Notes: a model not told the origin generated them from the sequence alone. DNA of 64,000 nucleotides from Microcoleus sp. AS-A8 (GCA_039962225.1 JAMPKV010000004.1:248001-312000); one strand, 5' to 3'; counted from the first letter of the stretch, positions 25,787 through 35,634 are shown. Program-made: numbers and translations.

Positions 25787-26503
25787 CTACTCCGCTGTTG
25801 CTAATTCAGTACTACCGCGAGTGCGACGGCGAGTTATCGAGTTGTACAACATGCGACCGATCGCATCAATTAAATTTCCTTCCAATTCTTGGTACATCTT
25901 CCCATTCATGGCAAAAGCCGCGTTGGCTTCATCCACAATCCGCTCACAACCCGCCTCATCAATGGGCAGTTCATCCAAGGTTTGACGATAGTCAGCTTTG
26001 AATGCCTTCGCATCAGGAATATCTGCAAACTCATAGAAAGCCACACCCTTTCCATCCGGCAAGTTCATCGCGGTTTGAGCAATGCCTTTGAAAATTTGTC
26101 CGCCGGATAAATCACCTAGATAGCGAGTGTATGAGTGAGCAACTAACAGTTCCGGTGCTGTTTGGGAGAGTTCCCGAATGCGTTCCACATAAGCTTGACC
26201 GGCTGGAGAGAGTTGGATTTGCTCCCGCCAGTTCGCCCCATAATAGTAAGCCAAGTCTTGCTCTAGAGTCTGCTTGCGGTGAAGTTGGGGAAATTGAATT
26301 TGGGAGACAATCGGATGGTTGCGGCGCTTCTCCATCTCCTCTTCCATCGCGGAATAGACGAAGTAGAAATTAGCCAGCAGCTTCCGGTAGGAATTTTTCT
26401 CCACCACTCCCTTTAAAAAGCACTTCACAAAACCGACATTCTCGGCAAACGTATGGGCTTTTTTCGTGCCGACACGCAGTTTAGTGGCTAAATTGCTGCT
26501 CAT
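25787..26503 (-). CDS. ho1: Heme oxygenase (biliverdin-producing)
   Basis: 238 residues, the standard cyanobacterial HO1 length. The proximal heme ligand His lies in TKKAHTFAENVGFVKCF (His16). The distal helix motif is present as YLGDLSGGQIFKGIAQ. It opens heme to biliverdin IX-alpha with ferredoxin as electron donor, the first step to phycocyanobilin. The short C-terminal extension (RRRTRGSTELATAE) is ordinary. Confidence 0.95.
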   Translation of the reverse strand: MSSNLATKLRVGTKKAHTFAENVGFVKCFLKGVVEKNSYRKLLANFYFVYSAMEEEMEKRRNHPIVSQIQFPQLHRKQTLEQDLAYYYGANWREQIQLSPAGQAYVERIRELSQTAPELLVAHSYTRYLGDLSGGQIFKGIAQTAMNLPDGKGVAFYEFADIPDAKAFKADYRQTLDELPIDEAGCERIVDEANAAFAMNGKMYQELEGNLIDAIGRMLYNSITRRRTRGSTELATAE

Positions 26504-26595
26504 GCCAAAGTTCTCAACGTTTGTTTATGAGAACTATCATAGGAAGGGTTCCCAATCGAGCCTAGTCCCTAAATGGGTACAGTTGTAATTAGTTG

Positions 26596-27282
26596 ATGGC
26601 ACGCTCTCTTCATCCTCTATTTGATGCGATCGCAAGTGCTCGGAATGAGCAGGAACTCCAACTGGCTATCATGGATACAGTGGGTCAACATTTTGGCGTA
26701 CAGCGATCGGGTATCTATCTCCTCAATGACCCCTCTCGTGTGACTGAACTTGAAGTCCAGAGTATTCCTGAAGCTTGTGTCGCCCATAATCCCGTCTTGG
26801 GCTACGTGGTTGAACGTCATGTTCCCGCCCATGAGGGCTTAGTCTTACCCCCAGGAGACTGGAAGCAGCTTTGTCCGCGTCATGACCACGGACATGTGAT
26901 GACCGGCCCAATTGTTAGTGGGGGGCGTCTGGTGGGAACGGTTAACTTTACCCGCATGAGTGGCACACCCGCTTTTGATACCCATGATATTGCTGACCTC
27001 AGCGCTCTATGCTTACATTTGTCAGCAAAATTTGCCACCCTACAGACGCAACCAACACGATTAACATCCCCCTTAGCCAGTCGCCTAACGCCACGCGAAC
27101 TCGAAATTGCTGAACTCGTTGCCCAAGGACTGACCAATATTGAAATTGGTGCAGCCCTTTGGATTCAGCCCAATTCTGTTAAACAAGCGCTCAAACGCAT
27201 GTTCCGTAAGCTGGAAGTTTCGACTCGCGCTCAACTGGTAGCACAGCTTCAATCGGTTCTGTGTTCACGCCCAGTTCTATAA
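26596..27282 (+). CDS. GAF-like sensor / LuxR-type HTH regulator (copy A)
   Basis: 228 residues from ATG 26596. The N-terminal ~150 residues look GAF-like (LHPLFDAIASARNEQEL, HNPVLGYVVERHVPAHEG, GHVMTGPIVSGGRLVGTV). The C-terminal LuxR helix-turn-helix is SRLTPRELEIAELVAQGLTN ... NSVKQALKRMFRKLEV. The gene at 61155-61853 is a clear paralog across both domains. The ligand and targets are unknown. It is divergent from heme oxygenase with about 90 bp between starts, so shared regulation of that intergenic region is possible. Confidence 0.82.
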   Translation: MARSLHPLFDAIASARNEQELQLAIMDTVGQHFGVQRSGIYLLNDPSRVTELEVQSIPEACVAHNPVLGYVVERHVPAHEGLVLPPGDWKQLCPRHDHGHVMTGPIVSGGRLVGTVNFTRMSGTPAFDTHDIADLSALCLHLSAKFATLQTQPTRLTSPLASRLTPRELEIAELVAQGLTNIEIGAALWIQPNSVKQALKRMFRKLEVSTRAQLVAQLQSVLCSRPVL

Positions 27283-27324
27283 AACCACCTAACGAGGCTT
27301 TCTCAGCTAATTCCGCCAGGAGCC

Positions 27325-27513
27325 TCACACTGAACCCGGAGGGTCAGTGTCGAGAGGAATGGCGGGTCTGTCGATGGGGTTCAATACCCCGGAGACAGAC
27401 AAACTCCTAATGTATTGTCGAAGTACATCACTAATTGTTCTTTCTGTAAGCTCACAGTACCGCTCCAAGTGAGCTTTTTCCCTATCTGCAATCCTAAAGT
27501 TTATCTGTTGCAT
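27325..27513 (-). CDS. Small ribbon-helix-helix (CopG-like) protein divergent from tnpB
   Basis: 62 residues: MQQINFRIADREKAHLERYC gives the N-terminal beta strand, and ERTISDVLRQYIRSL gives the RHH helices, then a short Pro-rich tail. It faces away from the tnpB at 27549 with 35 bp between the two starts, so its product could bind the shared control region. Such RHH genes beside TnpB elements may be element regulators. That role is inferred. Confidence 0.65.
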   Translation of the reverse strand: MQQINFRIADREKAHLERYCELTERTISDVLRQYIRSLSVSGVLNPIDRPAIPLDTDPPGSV

Positions 27514-27548
27514 ATAGCATTAATCTAGATATTGGCTATAATTATGGC

Positions 27549-28826
27549 ATGAAACTAGCCTACCAATTCAAGCTACTACCAAAGCCTGACCAAAGCTGTC
27601 GCATGAGCAAGTGGCTCGATATGCTACGGCATCAATACAACTGGCTGTTGGCAGATAGGTTTGATTGGTTCGAGATGAACCGCTGCCCTGTCAATGCTTG
27701 TCCGTTAGTGTGCAGTATCACTGAACCACGAGAACAGCCCGAATACTATGGGCAAAAGCGCTCACTGGTGTCTCTCAAGGCAGAGAGAGAATGGTACAAA
27801 GATATCCATGCCGATGTCTTGCAGGACATGGTGAAGCGAGTAGACTTAGCCTTTGCTCGGTTCATCAAGGGAGATAGCAACGGCAAGCGTAGCGGGAAGC
27901 CTCGCTTCAAGGGCAAGAACCGATATCGTACTTTTGCTTATCAACGGGTAAAACCTGAGTGTATTCAAGGGAATCGAATTGAACTTCCCAAGCTGGGGAA
28001 AATCAAGTTCATCCAACATCGCCCTATCCCAGAGGGGTTTATCATCAAGCGAGCATTAGTTACTCTCAAGGCTGATGGCTGGTATGTGACGCTGACTCTA
28101 GAAGACGCTTCCGTCCCGGACAATCCAATCATCGACATTGAACCGACTGAGGCAAATAGTATTGGTGTTGATGCAGGACTGGAATACTTTGTCGCTTGCT
28201 CTGACGGTATGATGACAGAGCCTCCTAAGTTTTACCGACAAGCTGAACAGAAGCTAGCCAAACTGCAAGCCAAGCGAGAGTTAAGGAAGAAAGGTTCTAC
28301 GGCACGTCGTAAGCTCAATCACCGGATTGAAGCGTTGCATCAACAGGTTGCTCGTCAGCGCAAGCAATGGCATTTCGAGCTAGCTGCTGAATTGGTGAAT
28401 AAGGCTGAGGTTATCTTCGTAGAAGACCTCAAGGTTTCAAATATGGCAAAACGCAATAGACCCAAACAAGATGAAGAGGGTAAGTTTTTGCCTAATGGTC
28501 AATCCGCTAAGTCGGGTTTAAACAAAAGTTTTGCTGATGCTGGGATAGCTGGGTTCCTTAACGAAATTTTGCCCTACAAAGCTGGAAAAGCTGGGCGGTT
28601 GGTTGTAAAGGTCAATCCTGCTGGAACCTCCCAGCATTGTGCAATATGTCTCAACAGAGTTCCCAAGGAGTTGAGCGATAGGTGGCATGAATGCTCTTGT
28701 GGCGTGTCCATGCCTCGTGACCTTAACTCTGGAATTCTAATTAAAAAAGTGGGGTTGGGCGTTCGCCTCACTATAAAACGCGAATCCGGGAATTCTCGGA
28801 GGAGAAGCCCACACTCTAATCTTTGA
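27549..28826 (+). CDS. tnpB: TnpB, RNA-guided endonuclease of an IS605-type element (copy 2)
   Basis: 425 residues (MKLAYQFKLLPKPDQSCRMS). RuvC residues are visible in GVDAGLEYFVA, IFVEDLKVSNM and MPRDLNSGIL. The zinc ribbon reads CAICLNRVPKELSDRWHECSC. The third motif is PRDLNSG instead of the commoner DRDxNAA, but the Asp is kept, so activity is plausible. It belongs to a different TnpB subgroup from the copy at 2310 and has no tnpA. A perfect hairpin overlaps its stop codon. Confidence 0.92.
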   Translation: MKLAYQFKLLPKPDQSCRMSKWLDMLRHQYNWLLADRFDWFEMNRCPVNACPLVCSITEPREQPEYYGQKRSLVSLKAEREWYKDIHADVLQDMVKRVDLAFARFIKGDSNGKRSGKPRFKGKNRYRTFAYQRVKPECIQGNRIELPKLGKIKFIQHRPIPEGFIIKRALVTLKADGWYVTLTLEDASVPDNPIIDIEPTEANSIGVDAGLEYFVACSDGMMTEPPKFYRQAEQKLAKLQAKRELRKKGSTARRKLNHRIEALHQQVARQRKQWHFELAAELVNKAEVIFVEDLKVSNMAKRNRPKQDEEGKFLPNGQSAKSGLNKSFADAGIAGFLNEILPYKAGKAGRLVVKVNPAGTSQHCAICLNRVPKELSDRWHECSCGVSMPRDLNSGILIKKVGLGVRLTIKRESGNSRRRSPHSNL

Positions 28827-28837
28827 TTGAGTGTGGG
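28808..28837. repeat. Perfect hairpin at the 3' end of tnpB copy 2
   Basis: CCCACACTC (28808-28816) and GAGTGTGGG (28829-28837) pair perfectly, extended by AATC/GATT around TTT. It covers the tnpB stop (28824-28826). This is the expected position of the element's right end and guide-RNA scaffold. Confidence 0.7.
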
Positions 28838-28925
28838 AGTACGTCACCTATTTGATTTAGTGCAGGAGGATGTCAAAGTATTACTAAGTATGACTAGCTG
28901 AAAAGCAAAAGCACAAAAAATCAAC

Positions 28926-30356
28926 ATGAGAATTCTATTTGTTGCCGCCGAAGCCGCGCCCATTGCCAAAGTCGGTGGTATGGGGGATGTTGTGGGTGCG
29001 TTACCCAAAGTCTTGAAGCGGATGGGGCACGATGTGCGTATTTTTATGCCGTATTACGGTATGTTGCCGGATAAGATGAAAATCCCCGCAGAACCCATCT
29101 GGCGGGGATATGCCATGTTTCAAGATTTTGCCGTCTATGAAACGGTTTTACCGGGTAGTGATGTTCCGTTGTACCTGTTTGGGCATCCTGCCTTCTCCGG
29201 TCGTAACGTCTATGGTGGAGAGGATGAAGAGTGGCGGTTTACTTTATTCGCCAATGGTGCCGCTGAGTTTGCCTGGAATCACTGGAAGCCACAGCTAATC
29301 CACTGCCACGACTGGCACACGGGGATGATTCCGGTGTGGATGCACCAAGACCCCGATATCAGTACAGTCTTCACGATTCACAACCTCGCTTATCAAGGGC
29401 CATGGCGCTGGTATTTAGATAAGATTACTTGGTGTCCTTGGTACATGCAAGGACATAATACAATGGCCGCGGCGGTTCAATTTGCTGACCGCGTGAGTGT
29501 GGTTTCCCCCACCTATGCGGAGCAAATCAAAACTGCTGAATATGGTGAAACTTTAGAAGGATTGATGTCTTTCATTAGTGGCAAGATCGTTGGTATTGTC
29601 AACGGCATTGACACCGAAAGCTACAATCCAGAGACAGATAAATACATCCCAGAAAAATTTACGGCGGATACCATTGAACAACGCCGTGCCAACAAAATTG
29701 CCCTACAAGAAGAAATCGGCTTACAGGTGAATTCCGGCACCTTCCTCACCGGAATGGTGACACGGTTGGTAGACCAAAAGGGGATTGACCTGCTGATTCA
29801 GGTACTCGATCGCTTCCTCGCCTATACCGATAGTCAGTTTATTTTATTAGGAACAGGCGAGCGCTATTATGAAACCCAAATGTGGCAGATGGCCTCCCGT
29901 TATAAGGGTCGCATGTCCGCCCAATTGCTCTATAACGATGCCCTCTCCCGCCGCATTTATGCAGGTTGTGATGCCTTTTTGATGCCTTCACGCTTTGAAC
30001 CCTGTGGCATTAGCCAAATGCTGGCGATGCGTTACGGTTGTGTCCCCATTGTGCGACGGACTGGCGGTCTTGTCGATACCGTCTCTCACCACGACCCTGT
30101 GAACCAAAAGGGTACCGGGTATTGTTTTGACCGCTATGAGCCGTTAGACTTTTATACGGCGGTGGTTCGTGCCACTGAGGCTTTCCGCTTTAAAGACCAA
30201 TGGCAGACTCTACAGCAGCGTGGTATGCAGCAAAACTTTAGCTGGGATAAGTCAGCGGTTGAGTACATCAGGATGTATCAAGACATCTTGGGACTGCCTC
30301 AAGATGAACCTACACAGGCACAGTCAGAGCAATCACTAGCGGGTATTGTTGGCTAG
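28926..30356 (+). CDS. glgA: Glycogen synthase GlgA
   Basis: 476 residues. The ADP-glucose-binding KVGG motif is present in [19 protein letters not shown]. Other GT5 features are [49 protein letters not shown] and the C-terminal E-x7-E region [19 protein letters not shown]. It transfers glucose from ADP-glucose to alpha-1,4-glucan. It is the KVGGMGDV type found as one of two GlgA isoforms in many cyanobacteria. Confidence 0.95.
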   Translation: MRILFVAAEAAPIAKVGGMGDVVGALPKVLKRMGHDVRIFMPYYGMLPDKMKIPAEPIWRGYAMFQDFAVYETVLPGSDVPLYLFGHPAFSGRNVYGGEDEEWRFTLFANGAAEFAWNHWKPQLIHCHDWHTGMIPVWMHQDPDISTVFTIHNLAYQGPWRWYLDKITWCPWYMQGHNTMAAAVQFADRVSVVSPTYAEQIKTAEYGETLEGLMSFISGKIVGIVNGIDTESYNPETDKYIPEKFTADTIEQRRANKIALQEEIGLQVNSGTFLTGMVTRLVDQKGIDLLIQVLDRFLAYTDSQFILLGTGERYYETQMWQMASRYKGRMSAQLLYNDALSRRIYAGCDAFLMPSRFEPCGISQMLAMRYGCVPIVRRTGGLVDTVSHHDPVNQKGTGYCFDRYEPLDFYTAVVRATEAFRFKDQWQTLQQRGMQQNFSWDKSAVEYIRMYQDILGLPQDEPTQAQSEQSLAGIVG

Positions 30357-30410
30357 TGGCAATGCCGTGATTAGTAGATCTTAAAAGATTGGGAGAGACA
30401 GTAGCACAGA

Positions 30411-30567
30411 TCAACACACAGAGTTTGCTGGACTTCTCCCCGTCTTTATGGCAACCTATCGCCTTTTGATCTAAACCTGTGGAGTCCATTCAATGGGTGG
30501 CTGTCGTTGCCCGCCTTGCCGGACGGATAGAAGAAAACTCACGCTCAAACAGGTTTGGCTGTGTTGA
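30411..30567 (+). ncRNA. Candidate rod-like structured RNA between convergent genes
   Basis: Nested complementary pairs run inward: TCAACACA/TGTGTTGA (30411-30418 with 30560-30567), GTTTG/CAAAC, CTTCT/AGAAG, CCGTC/GACGG, GGCAAC/GTTGCC, and an apical CCAT-TCA-ATGG. The whole fills the gap between glgA and the convergent MFS gene. The apical part GGAGTCCATTCAATGGGTGG resembles that of the RNA candidate at 24069 (GGAGCCTCCACTCAATGGGTG). A rod with internal bubbles is 6S-like in outline. The strand is uncertain, and a bare double-hairpin repeat is the alternative. Confidence 0.4.
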
Positions 30568-31821
30568 CTAAATTACGTCCTGTAAGACCTTGCGCGTGTT
30601 GCGCCACGCCCAGATCCCGGCTACGGCTACTACAATGCTCATGCCTACCAGTACAACTCCTAAACCCAGCCGATCAGTCAAAGGGCCTGCCACTGCCAAC
30701 GGAACACTGAGGGCAATATTCACCACATTATTTTGAAACCCAAAAACCTTGCCTCGCATGGTTTCTTCTGTAGCGGTATGGATGACGGTTTGCATCGGGA
30801 CGCCAATCAAGGAGGCGGCTAAACCCAACAACCCACTCAGAGCCAAGCCCAACCCAATATGTTTGGTAAAGGTAAATACAGCCAAGACAAACGCCATACT
30901 CACAAAACCAACCAGGGGAAGGGGCTGATGATGGAAGCGATCGCCCCAGTTTCCTAATATCCCAGCCCCAAAGACTACGCCGATGCCAGCGGCGGCTAAA
31001 AGAAAGCCAAATTGAGTTGGCTTGAGTCCAATCCGTTCTGCCAAGCTAAAGGCCAGCACGGTTAAAGCGGCAAAGACCGAATATAGAACGGTCAGTTGCA
31101 TCATGGCATTTCTCACCAGACGATTTTGCCACAGATAGCGCAGACCTTCTTTAAAATCATTCCAGGGGTGAATGCCTAAGTCCTTGGTGTTGAGTTTCTT
31201 TTCTTTAAGGGTGACGAACAAGCCGCTCAGCGCTGCCAGCAAGTACACTCCAGCCACAAAAAATTCTTGACTATCTTCTCCTGCCCAAGTTTTGACCAGA
31301 CTCAATACTGGCTCTCCGATCGCGAAACCGACAATCAAGGAGCCCATCATGGTTGTAGTAAATAGCGCATTGGCTGACATCAAGTTTTCCCGTCGCACCA
31401 ACAGTGGAATTGCCGCCTGCTCAGCAGGGGCAAAAAATTGCGTCACGCTAGAGATTAAAAAGGTAATCACTAACAGGATAAAAAACTGCTTGGGCAATAG
31501 GGGAATTAAGAGCATTAGTGCTGCCCGCAGGATATCCGCCGCAATCATCACTTGCTTCTTGGGCAAGCGATCAACAAAAATTCCTGCCGCTGAGCCAAAC
31601 AAAATCGCTGGTAGTGTAAAAGCGATCATTAAGGCAGACCGCATTGAATTTTCAAAACCAGGTGGTGACTGATAGTTTTCGAGCAGGGAGATCAGCAAAA
31701 CAAAAAAGACTTTGTCTGCTACCTGAGATACTACCTGACCAAACCACAGCACCATAAAGGATCGGTTCTTGAGCAGGGCTTGAAATCCGCTCGTCCTCGC
31801 CGGAGGTTCCGCTGGAAACAT
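30568..31821 (-). CDS. MFS transporter (major facilitator efflux type)
   Basis: 417 residues with about twelve membrane segments. FGSAAGIFVDRLPKKQVMIAADILRA is the loop 2-3 A-type motif, and FGAGILGNWGDRF marks the second half. The overall look is of the macrolide/drug-exporter-like group common in cyanobacteria. Substrate unknown. It is monocistronic, with its stop touching the candidate RNA. Confidence 0.8.
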   Translation of the reverse strand: MFPAEPPARTSGFQALLKNRSFMVLWFGQVVSQVADKVFFVLLISLLENYQSPPGFENSMRSALMIAFTLPAILFGSAAGIFVDRLPKKQVMIAADILRAALMLLIPLLPKQFFILLVITFLISSVTQFFAPAEQAAIPLLVRRENLMSANALFTTTMMGSLIVGFAIGEPVLSLVKTWAGEDSQEFFVAGVYLLAALSGLFVTLKEKKLNTKDLGIHPWNDFKEGLRYLWQNRLVRNAMMQLTVLYSVFAALTVLAFSLAERIGLKPTQFGFLLAAAGIGVVFGAGILGNWGDRFHHQPLPLVGFVSMAFVLAVFTFTKHIGLGLALSGLLGLAASLIGVPMQTVIHTATEETMRGKVFGFQNNVVNIALSVPLAVAGPLTDRLGLGVVLVGMSIVVAVAGIWAWRNTRKVLQDVI

Positions 31822-32203
31822 AGCAATCGTTCGGTCGGCTATCGATTTCTTTACTTAGTGTGTCTTGTTAAAAAGCGCTGATGCCAGTCTAGCAGCCAAT
31901 TTTTTTTGTGGGCTACGACAAGGAACAGGTGTAAATTTTATACTCTAACTTAGTAACAGCTAAAACAGAAAAAGCAGATCGAGTCTGGAAACTCACCCGT
32001 CGTAAGGTTTTACCGTTGGGAACCATATCTGCCAAGGACAAGGATTGCTCCTGTGTGGGGAAAATTTACAGGACATTGAGACTCAAAACATTTCTAATGG
32101 ATATGCCGCTTGCTCAATTGTCACATAGATCCTGGTTGACAATCGTTTTTTGTTGACTACACTACAAAACTTAACTCCCTGATGGGTTAAGTAGCTAGCT
32201 ATT
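31822..32203. other. Gap between MFS gene and carbonic anhydrase
   Basis: An open + frame (about 31950-32155) reads through without a start codon (contains VWKLTRRKVLPLGTISAKD). I do not call it a gene. A CTTAACTCCC/GGGTTAAG hairpin lies near 32170-32191. No promoter is obvious. Confidence 0.4.
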
Positions 32204-32246
32204 GATTAACCTGAGAGTTCTTACCCAAAGACTTCTCAGGTTAATC
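32204..32246 (-). terminator. 13-bp inverted repeat over the carbonic anhydrase stop
   Basis: GATTAACCTGAGA (32204-32216) and TCTCAGGTTAATC (32234-32246) are perfectly complementary and cover the TAA of the carbonic anhydrase. There is no T run, so termination is plausible but not certain. Confidence 0.45.
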
Positions 32247-33077
32247 AAGCGATAAGTCTTCCTCTGTTTCAAAAAAGTCAACGGCACCACTGCTGATTTC
32301 GTAATAAGCACCAATCACAGCAATCTCCTTGTTTCGCATCGCTTCCAATACAACTGGGTTTTGCTTAAGTTCGTGTACTTGGCTGCGAACATTGGCGATT
32401 ACTGCTTCGCGCATCCGTGCTTTTGAGTCGCGAATCCGTGGCAGTCGGCTCACAGATGGCACAATGTGAGCCAGCAGAAATTGGATATGTTGCGATTCAA
32501 AGCGCCGTTCTGCTTCATCTAGCATTGCTGCTTGCACAGCACCACAGCCCTCATGGCCCATCACGACCACTAGCCGTGTTTTTAAGTGCCTGATAGCATA
32601 CTCAATACTTCCTAATGTTCCCGCCTCAACAACATTACCGGCAATACGAATGACAAATAAATCGCCTGCCCGTTGATCGTAAATAATTTCCGTCGGCACC
32701 CGACTATCCGAACAGCCAAGGACGACAGCAAAAGGAGTCTGCGTCAATAGTTGGGCGCGACGGTCGATGGCTGAAAAATCAGAAGGGAGTCTTTCCCCAC
32801 TGAAAAAGCGGGCATTACCAATCTTGAGAGCAACAATCGCTTCCTCTCTAGTTTGGATCGTAGGGGCTTTGAGCTGAGCCACTTCCCTCATTGTCAGGTT
32901 TGTGCGAAACACGCGGTCTAAGTCTAGATTGTGTTCTATGAGTGACTGGTCATCCAGTATTTTTTCCGAGTGATTGGCTTTTCCATCCATAAAGCGTTGT
33001 CTCGTAAAATTTTTTGACCATAAAAACTTTACTCTTACCCAGAGGGAGTTATGCATCAACTGCAACAATTTGGCCAA
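32241..33077 (-). CDS. Beta-class carbonic anhydrase
   Basis: Up to 278 residues; the start is uncertain (33077, or the internal ATG at 32990, MDGKANHSEK). The zinc site is clear: Cys and the Asp/Arg dyad in LGCSDSRVPTE, then His and Cys in MGHEGCGAVQ. It also has RIAGNVVEAGTLGSIEYAI. It interconverts CO2 and bicarbonate. Whether it is carboxysomal, cytosolic or envelope-bound cannot be told, and no carboxysome genes are near. Confidence 0.9.
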   Translation of the reverse strand: MAKLLQLMHNSLWVRVKFLWSKNFTRQRFMDGKANHSEKILDDQSLIEHNLDLDRVFRTNLTMREVAQLKAPTIQTREEAIVALKIGNARFFSGERLPSDFSAIDRRAQLLTQTPFAVVLGCSDSRVPTEIIYDQRAGDLFVIRIAGNVVEAGTLGSIEYAIRHLKTRLVVVMGHEGCGAVQAAMLDEAERRFESQHIQFLLAHIVPSVSRLPRIRDSKARMREAVIANVRSQVHELKQNPVVLEAMRNKEIAVIGAYYEISSGAVDFFETEEDLSLD

Positions 33078-33331
33078 GTGGGGACTGATGCTGTTGGGAA
33101 GAATGGCTGTGTAGCGAGTACAGGTTAGGCTTTATCAGGGTGAGAAAGCTGAGGATGAGGAGGCGGGATAGGGAAAGATGCGCGATCGCACGACTGTAAT
33201 GTACAAAATTACTATTGTTGGATTTTGTATGATTTTAAATAACTAGGAATTCTTTATCATAAAAAAGCTCTAGACTTACTTAAGTTTGATAAAAATTTAA
33301 GCTCTCAGTTTTAGGATGAGCTTTTTACATT

Positions 33332-35629
33332 ATGGTCAAGCGATCGCTTCAGGCGTCACCCATCGGGATTCAACAGGCTAAACGAGCGTTTGCCCGTAAG
33401 GGCTGGACTCAAGAAAATCTAGCTCTTGAAGTGAACGTAAAGACTCGTCAGCCCGTTTGGAGATTTTTCTCAGGTCGTCCGATTGAACACGATACTTTTA
33501 AAGAAATTTGCTCTGTCTTGGGGCTGAATTGGCGGGAGATTGCGGAAAATCCGCCAGCAGAGGGGTCTGAACCTGGAGAACAGGCACGTCTAGAGATTGA
33601 TGCCTTGGTACAACAGGTGCGAGCGCAACGCCACGACAAAATTCAAAACCAGTGTGGCACCTTGCAGCTATTGGATATCAGCCGTCCCGTTGGGATCGAC
33701 GACATTTACATCGATGTCAATATTGTTGAGGAAATCGCAAGCCAACAGTGGTTAGAAATAGCTGACCTAAAAAGCCTTACGCCAGAAGAATTTGACCGCT
33801 TCGGCTTGGGTGAAGTTTCCCAGAAAAAAATATCAGGGATGAGGGCAGTTGAAAGCTACTCTAAGCTTAGGGTGTTGGGTAAACCGGGGTCTGGTAAAAC
33901 CACTTTTTTGCAACATCTCGCCATTGAGTGCAACCAAGGCAAATTTGCGACAAACCGGGTTCCCATTTTTATTACCTTAAGAGATTTTGCGGACGAGTCT
34001 AAAGAGGCAGGTCATAGCAGCTTATTAAACTATATCCGAGCAGAATTTCTTACCTCTGGAATTTCAGACCCTTCTGTAATTGAAACCCTGCTGCGTGAGG
34101 GTAGAGTCTTGCTGTTGCTCGACGGGCTGGATGAAGTACTCGGATCAGATAGCAACGCCGTCATCAATGAAATCCGCAGATTCTCCGAGAACTATGAAAA
34201 GAATCTATGTGTCACCACCTGCCGAACAACACATCAAACATTTACCCTCAGGCGCTTTACGGATGTCGAAATTGCCCCATTTACCCAAGAGCAAATTGCT
34301 GCCTTTGCTCAGAAGTGGTTTGCCACATTGACGAAAACGAATGCCGAGGATGACGTTGATCCAGCCGTTCAGTTCATTGAGAAATTGGACTTACCTGAAA
34401 ACTTGCAATTCCGCAAACTCGCCGTCACGCCCTTGTTTCTGCATCTGGCTTGCTGGGTGTTCCGTCGCCAGGAAAAATTTCCAACCAAAAAAAGCGAGTT
34501 TTATAAGCAATGTCTAGACCTTCTCCTGGTCAAATGGGATGAAGCCAGGGGGATTCAGAGAGATGAAGTTTACCGGGGGTTTTTATTGCCCCAAAAGCTC
34601 AAGCTGCTGAGTCAGGTTGCAGCCGTGTCGTTTGAGCAGGGGCATTACTTTCTGGAACAACATGCCATTGAGGGACACATTGGCGACTATATTCGTAATT
34701 TACCCAATGCATCCACTGAGCCAGAGGAATTGCAACTCGATAGTGAAGTGGTACTCAAGGCTATAGAGTTACAACATGGTTTATTGATAGAACGAGTGCG
34801 GGGAATTTTTTCCTTCTCTTATTTGGCGTTTCAAGAATACTTCACTGCCCGGAAAATTGTTGCCAGTCATAATTTACAAGCCTTAGAGAAACCCCTAGAA
34901 CGACTGGTGAGTCACATCACTGAACCCCGGTGGCGCGAAATCTTTTTGTTGACGGCTGCCATGCTGCGGAGTGCAGACTCCCTGGTACAGTTGATGAAGC
35001 AACAAGTTGATGGGCTAGTCGCCCAAGACCCCTATCTCCAAGAGTTTTTAACCTGGGCGAGTCAAAAGTCCCAAGCTGTTCCTCCCCAGCCCTCTGCAAT
35101 TCGCGCTTTTTACTTTGCCCTTGCCCGGACTCCTCACATTGCTCCTCACGTTGCCCTTGCCTGCACCCTTGACCAAGGTATTTTTCTGGATGCCGCACTG
35201 GATAACTTGGTGTTGGAGAGCGCTATTGGCTCCAGTCCTGATTTTGCCCATGCCTATGCGTGTGCCGATGCCTTGAGTAATGCCCTGACTATTGTTCTGG
35301 ATCTGGGGTTACAGCAGTCCCTGCAACAACTCCAAGACCAACTTCCTGACTCAAAACGGGATAGAGAAAAGTTTCAGGAATGGTGGCAAACCAACCATGT
35401 AGCTTGGAGTGAGCGGTTGAGGAAAGCGATCGCGCTTCACCGAAATATTCAGCATCAGTGGCACTTCAGCCCTGAGCAGCAGCAAGTGTTGCAACGATAC
35501 TATGATGCCAATCAGTTACTCATCGATTGCCTCAATAGTAACTGTGAAGTAACAGGTGCCGTGCGGCAGGAAATTGAAGCCGCCTTGTTGTTGCCGCAGA
35601 AAGAACTTGAGGAGAGAGAATGGCATTGA
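33332..35629 (+). CDS. HTH-NACHT STAND ATPase (candidate defence/signalling protein)
   Basis: 765 residues. The N-terminus (~10-70) is an XRE-like helix-turn-helix fold (GIQQAKRAFARKGWTQENLA ... VWRFFSGRPIEHDTFKEIC) seen in cyanobacterial NACHT proteins. The NACHT ATPase follows, with Walker A VLGKPGSGKTTFLQHL, Walker B VLLLLDGLDEV, a sensor TTCRTTHQTF, and the helical arm FSYLAFQEYFTAR. The C-terminal ~200 residues are helical without recognised repeats. Bacterial NACHT proteins include antiphage STAND systems, and cyanobacteria also carry many of unknown role. No effector gene is adjacent. A broken TnpB element directly abuts its 3' end. Confidence 0.85.
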   Translation: MVKRSLQASPIGIQQAKRAFARKGWTQENLALEVNVKTRQPVWRFFSGRPIEHDTFKEICSVLGLNWREIAENPPAEGSEPGEQARLEIDALVQQVRAQRHDKIQNQCGTLQLLDISRPVGIDDIYIDVNIVEEIASQQWLEIADLKSLTPEEFDRFGLGEVSQKKISGMRAVESYSKLRVLGKPGSGKTTFLQHLAIECNQGKFATNRVPIFITLRDFADESKEAGHSSLLNYIRAEFLTSGISDPSVIETLLREGRVLLLLDGLDEVLGSDSNAVINEIRRFSENYEKNLCVTTCRTTHQTFTLRRFTDVEIAPFTQEQIAAFAQKWFATLTKTNAEDDVDPAVQFIEKLDLPENLQFRKLAVTPLFLHLACWVFRRQEKFPTKKSEFYKQCLDLLLVKWDEARGIQRDEVYRGFLLPQKLKLLSQVAAVSFEQGHYFLEQHAIEGHIGDYIRNLPNASTEPEELQLDSEVVLKAIELQHGLLIERVRGIFSFSYLAFQEYFTARKIVASHNLQALEKPLERLVSHITEPRWREIFLLTAAMLRSADSLVQLMKQQVDGLVAQDPYLQEFLTWASQKSQAVPPQPSAIRAFYFALARTPHIAPHVALACTLDQGIFLDAALDNLVLESAIGSSPDFAHAYACADALSNALTIVLDLGLQQSLQQLQDQLPDSKRDREKFQEWWQTNHVAWSERLRKAIALHRNIQHQWHFSPEQQQVLQRYYDANQLLIDCLNSNCEVTGAVRQEIEAALLLPQKELEEREWH

Positions 35630-35634
35630 CGTAC

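Noticed and set aside
31950-32155. Open plus frame with basic residues between MFS and carbonic anhydrase genes
   Set aside because: No start codon and no family resemblance.
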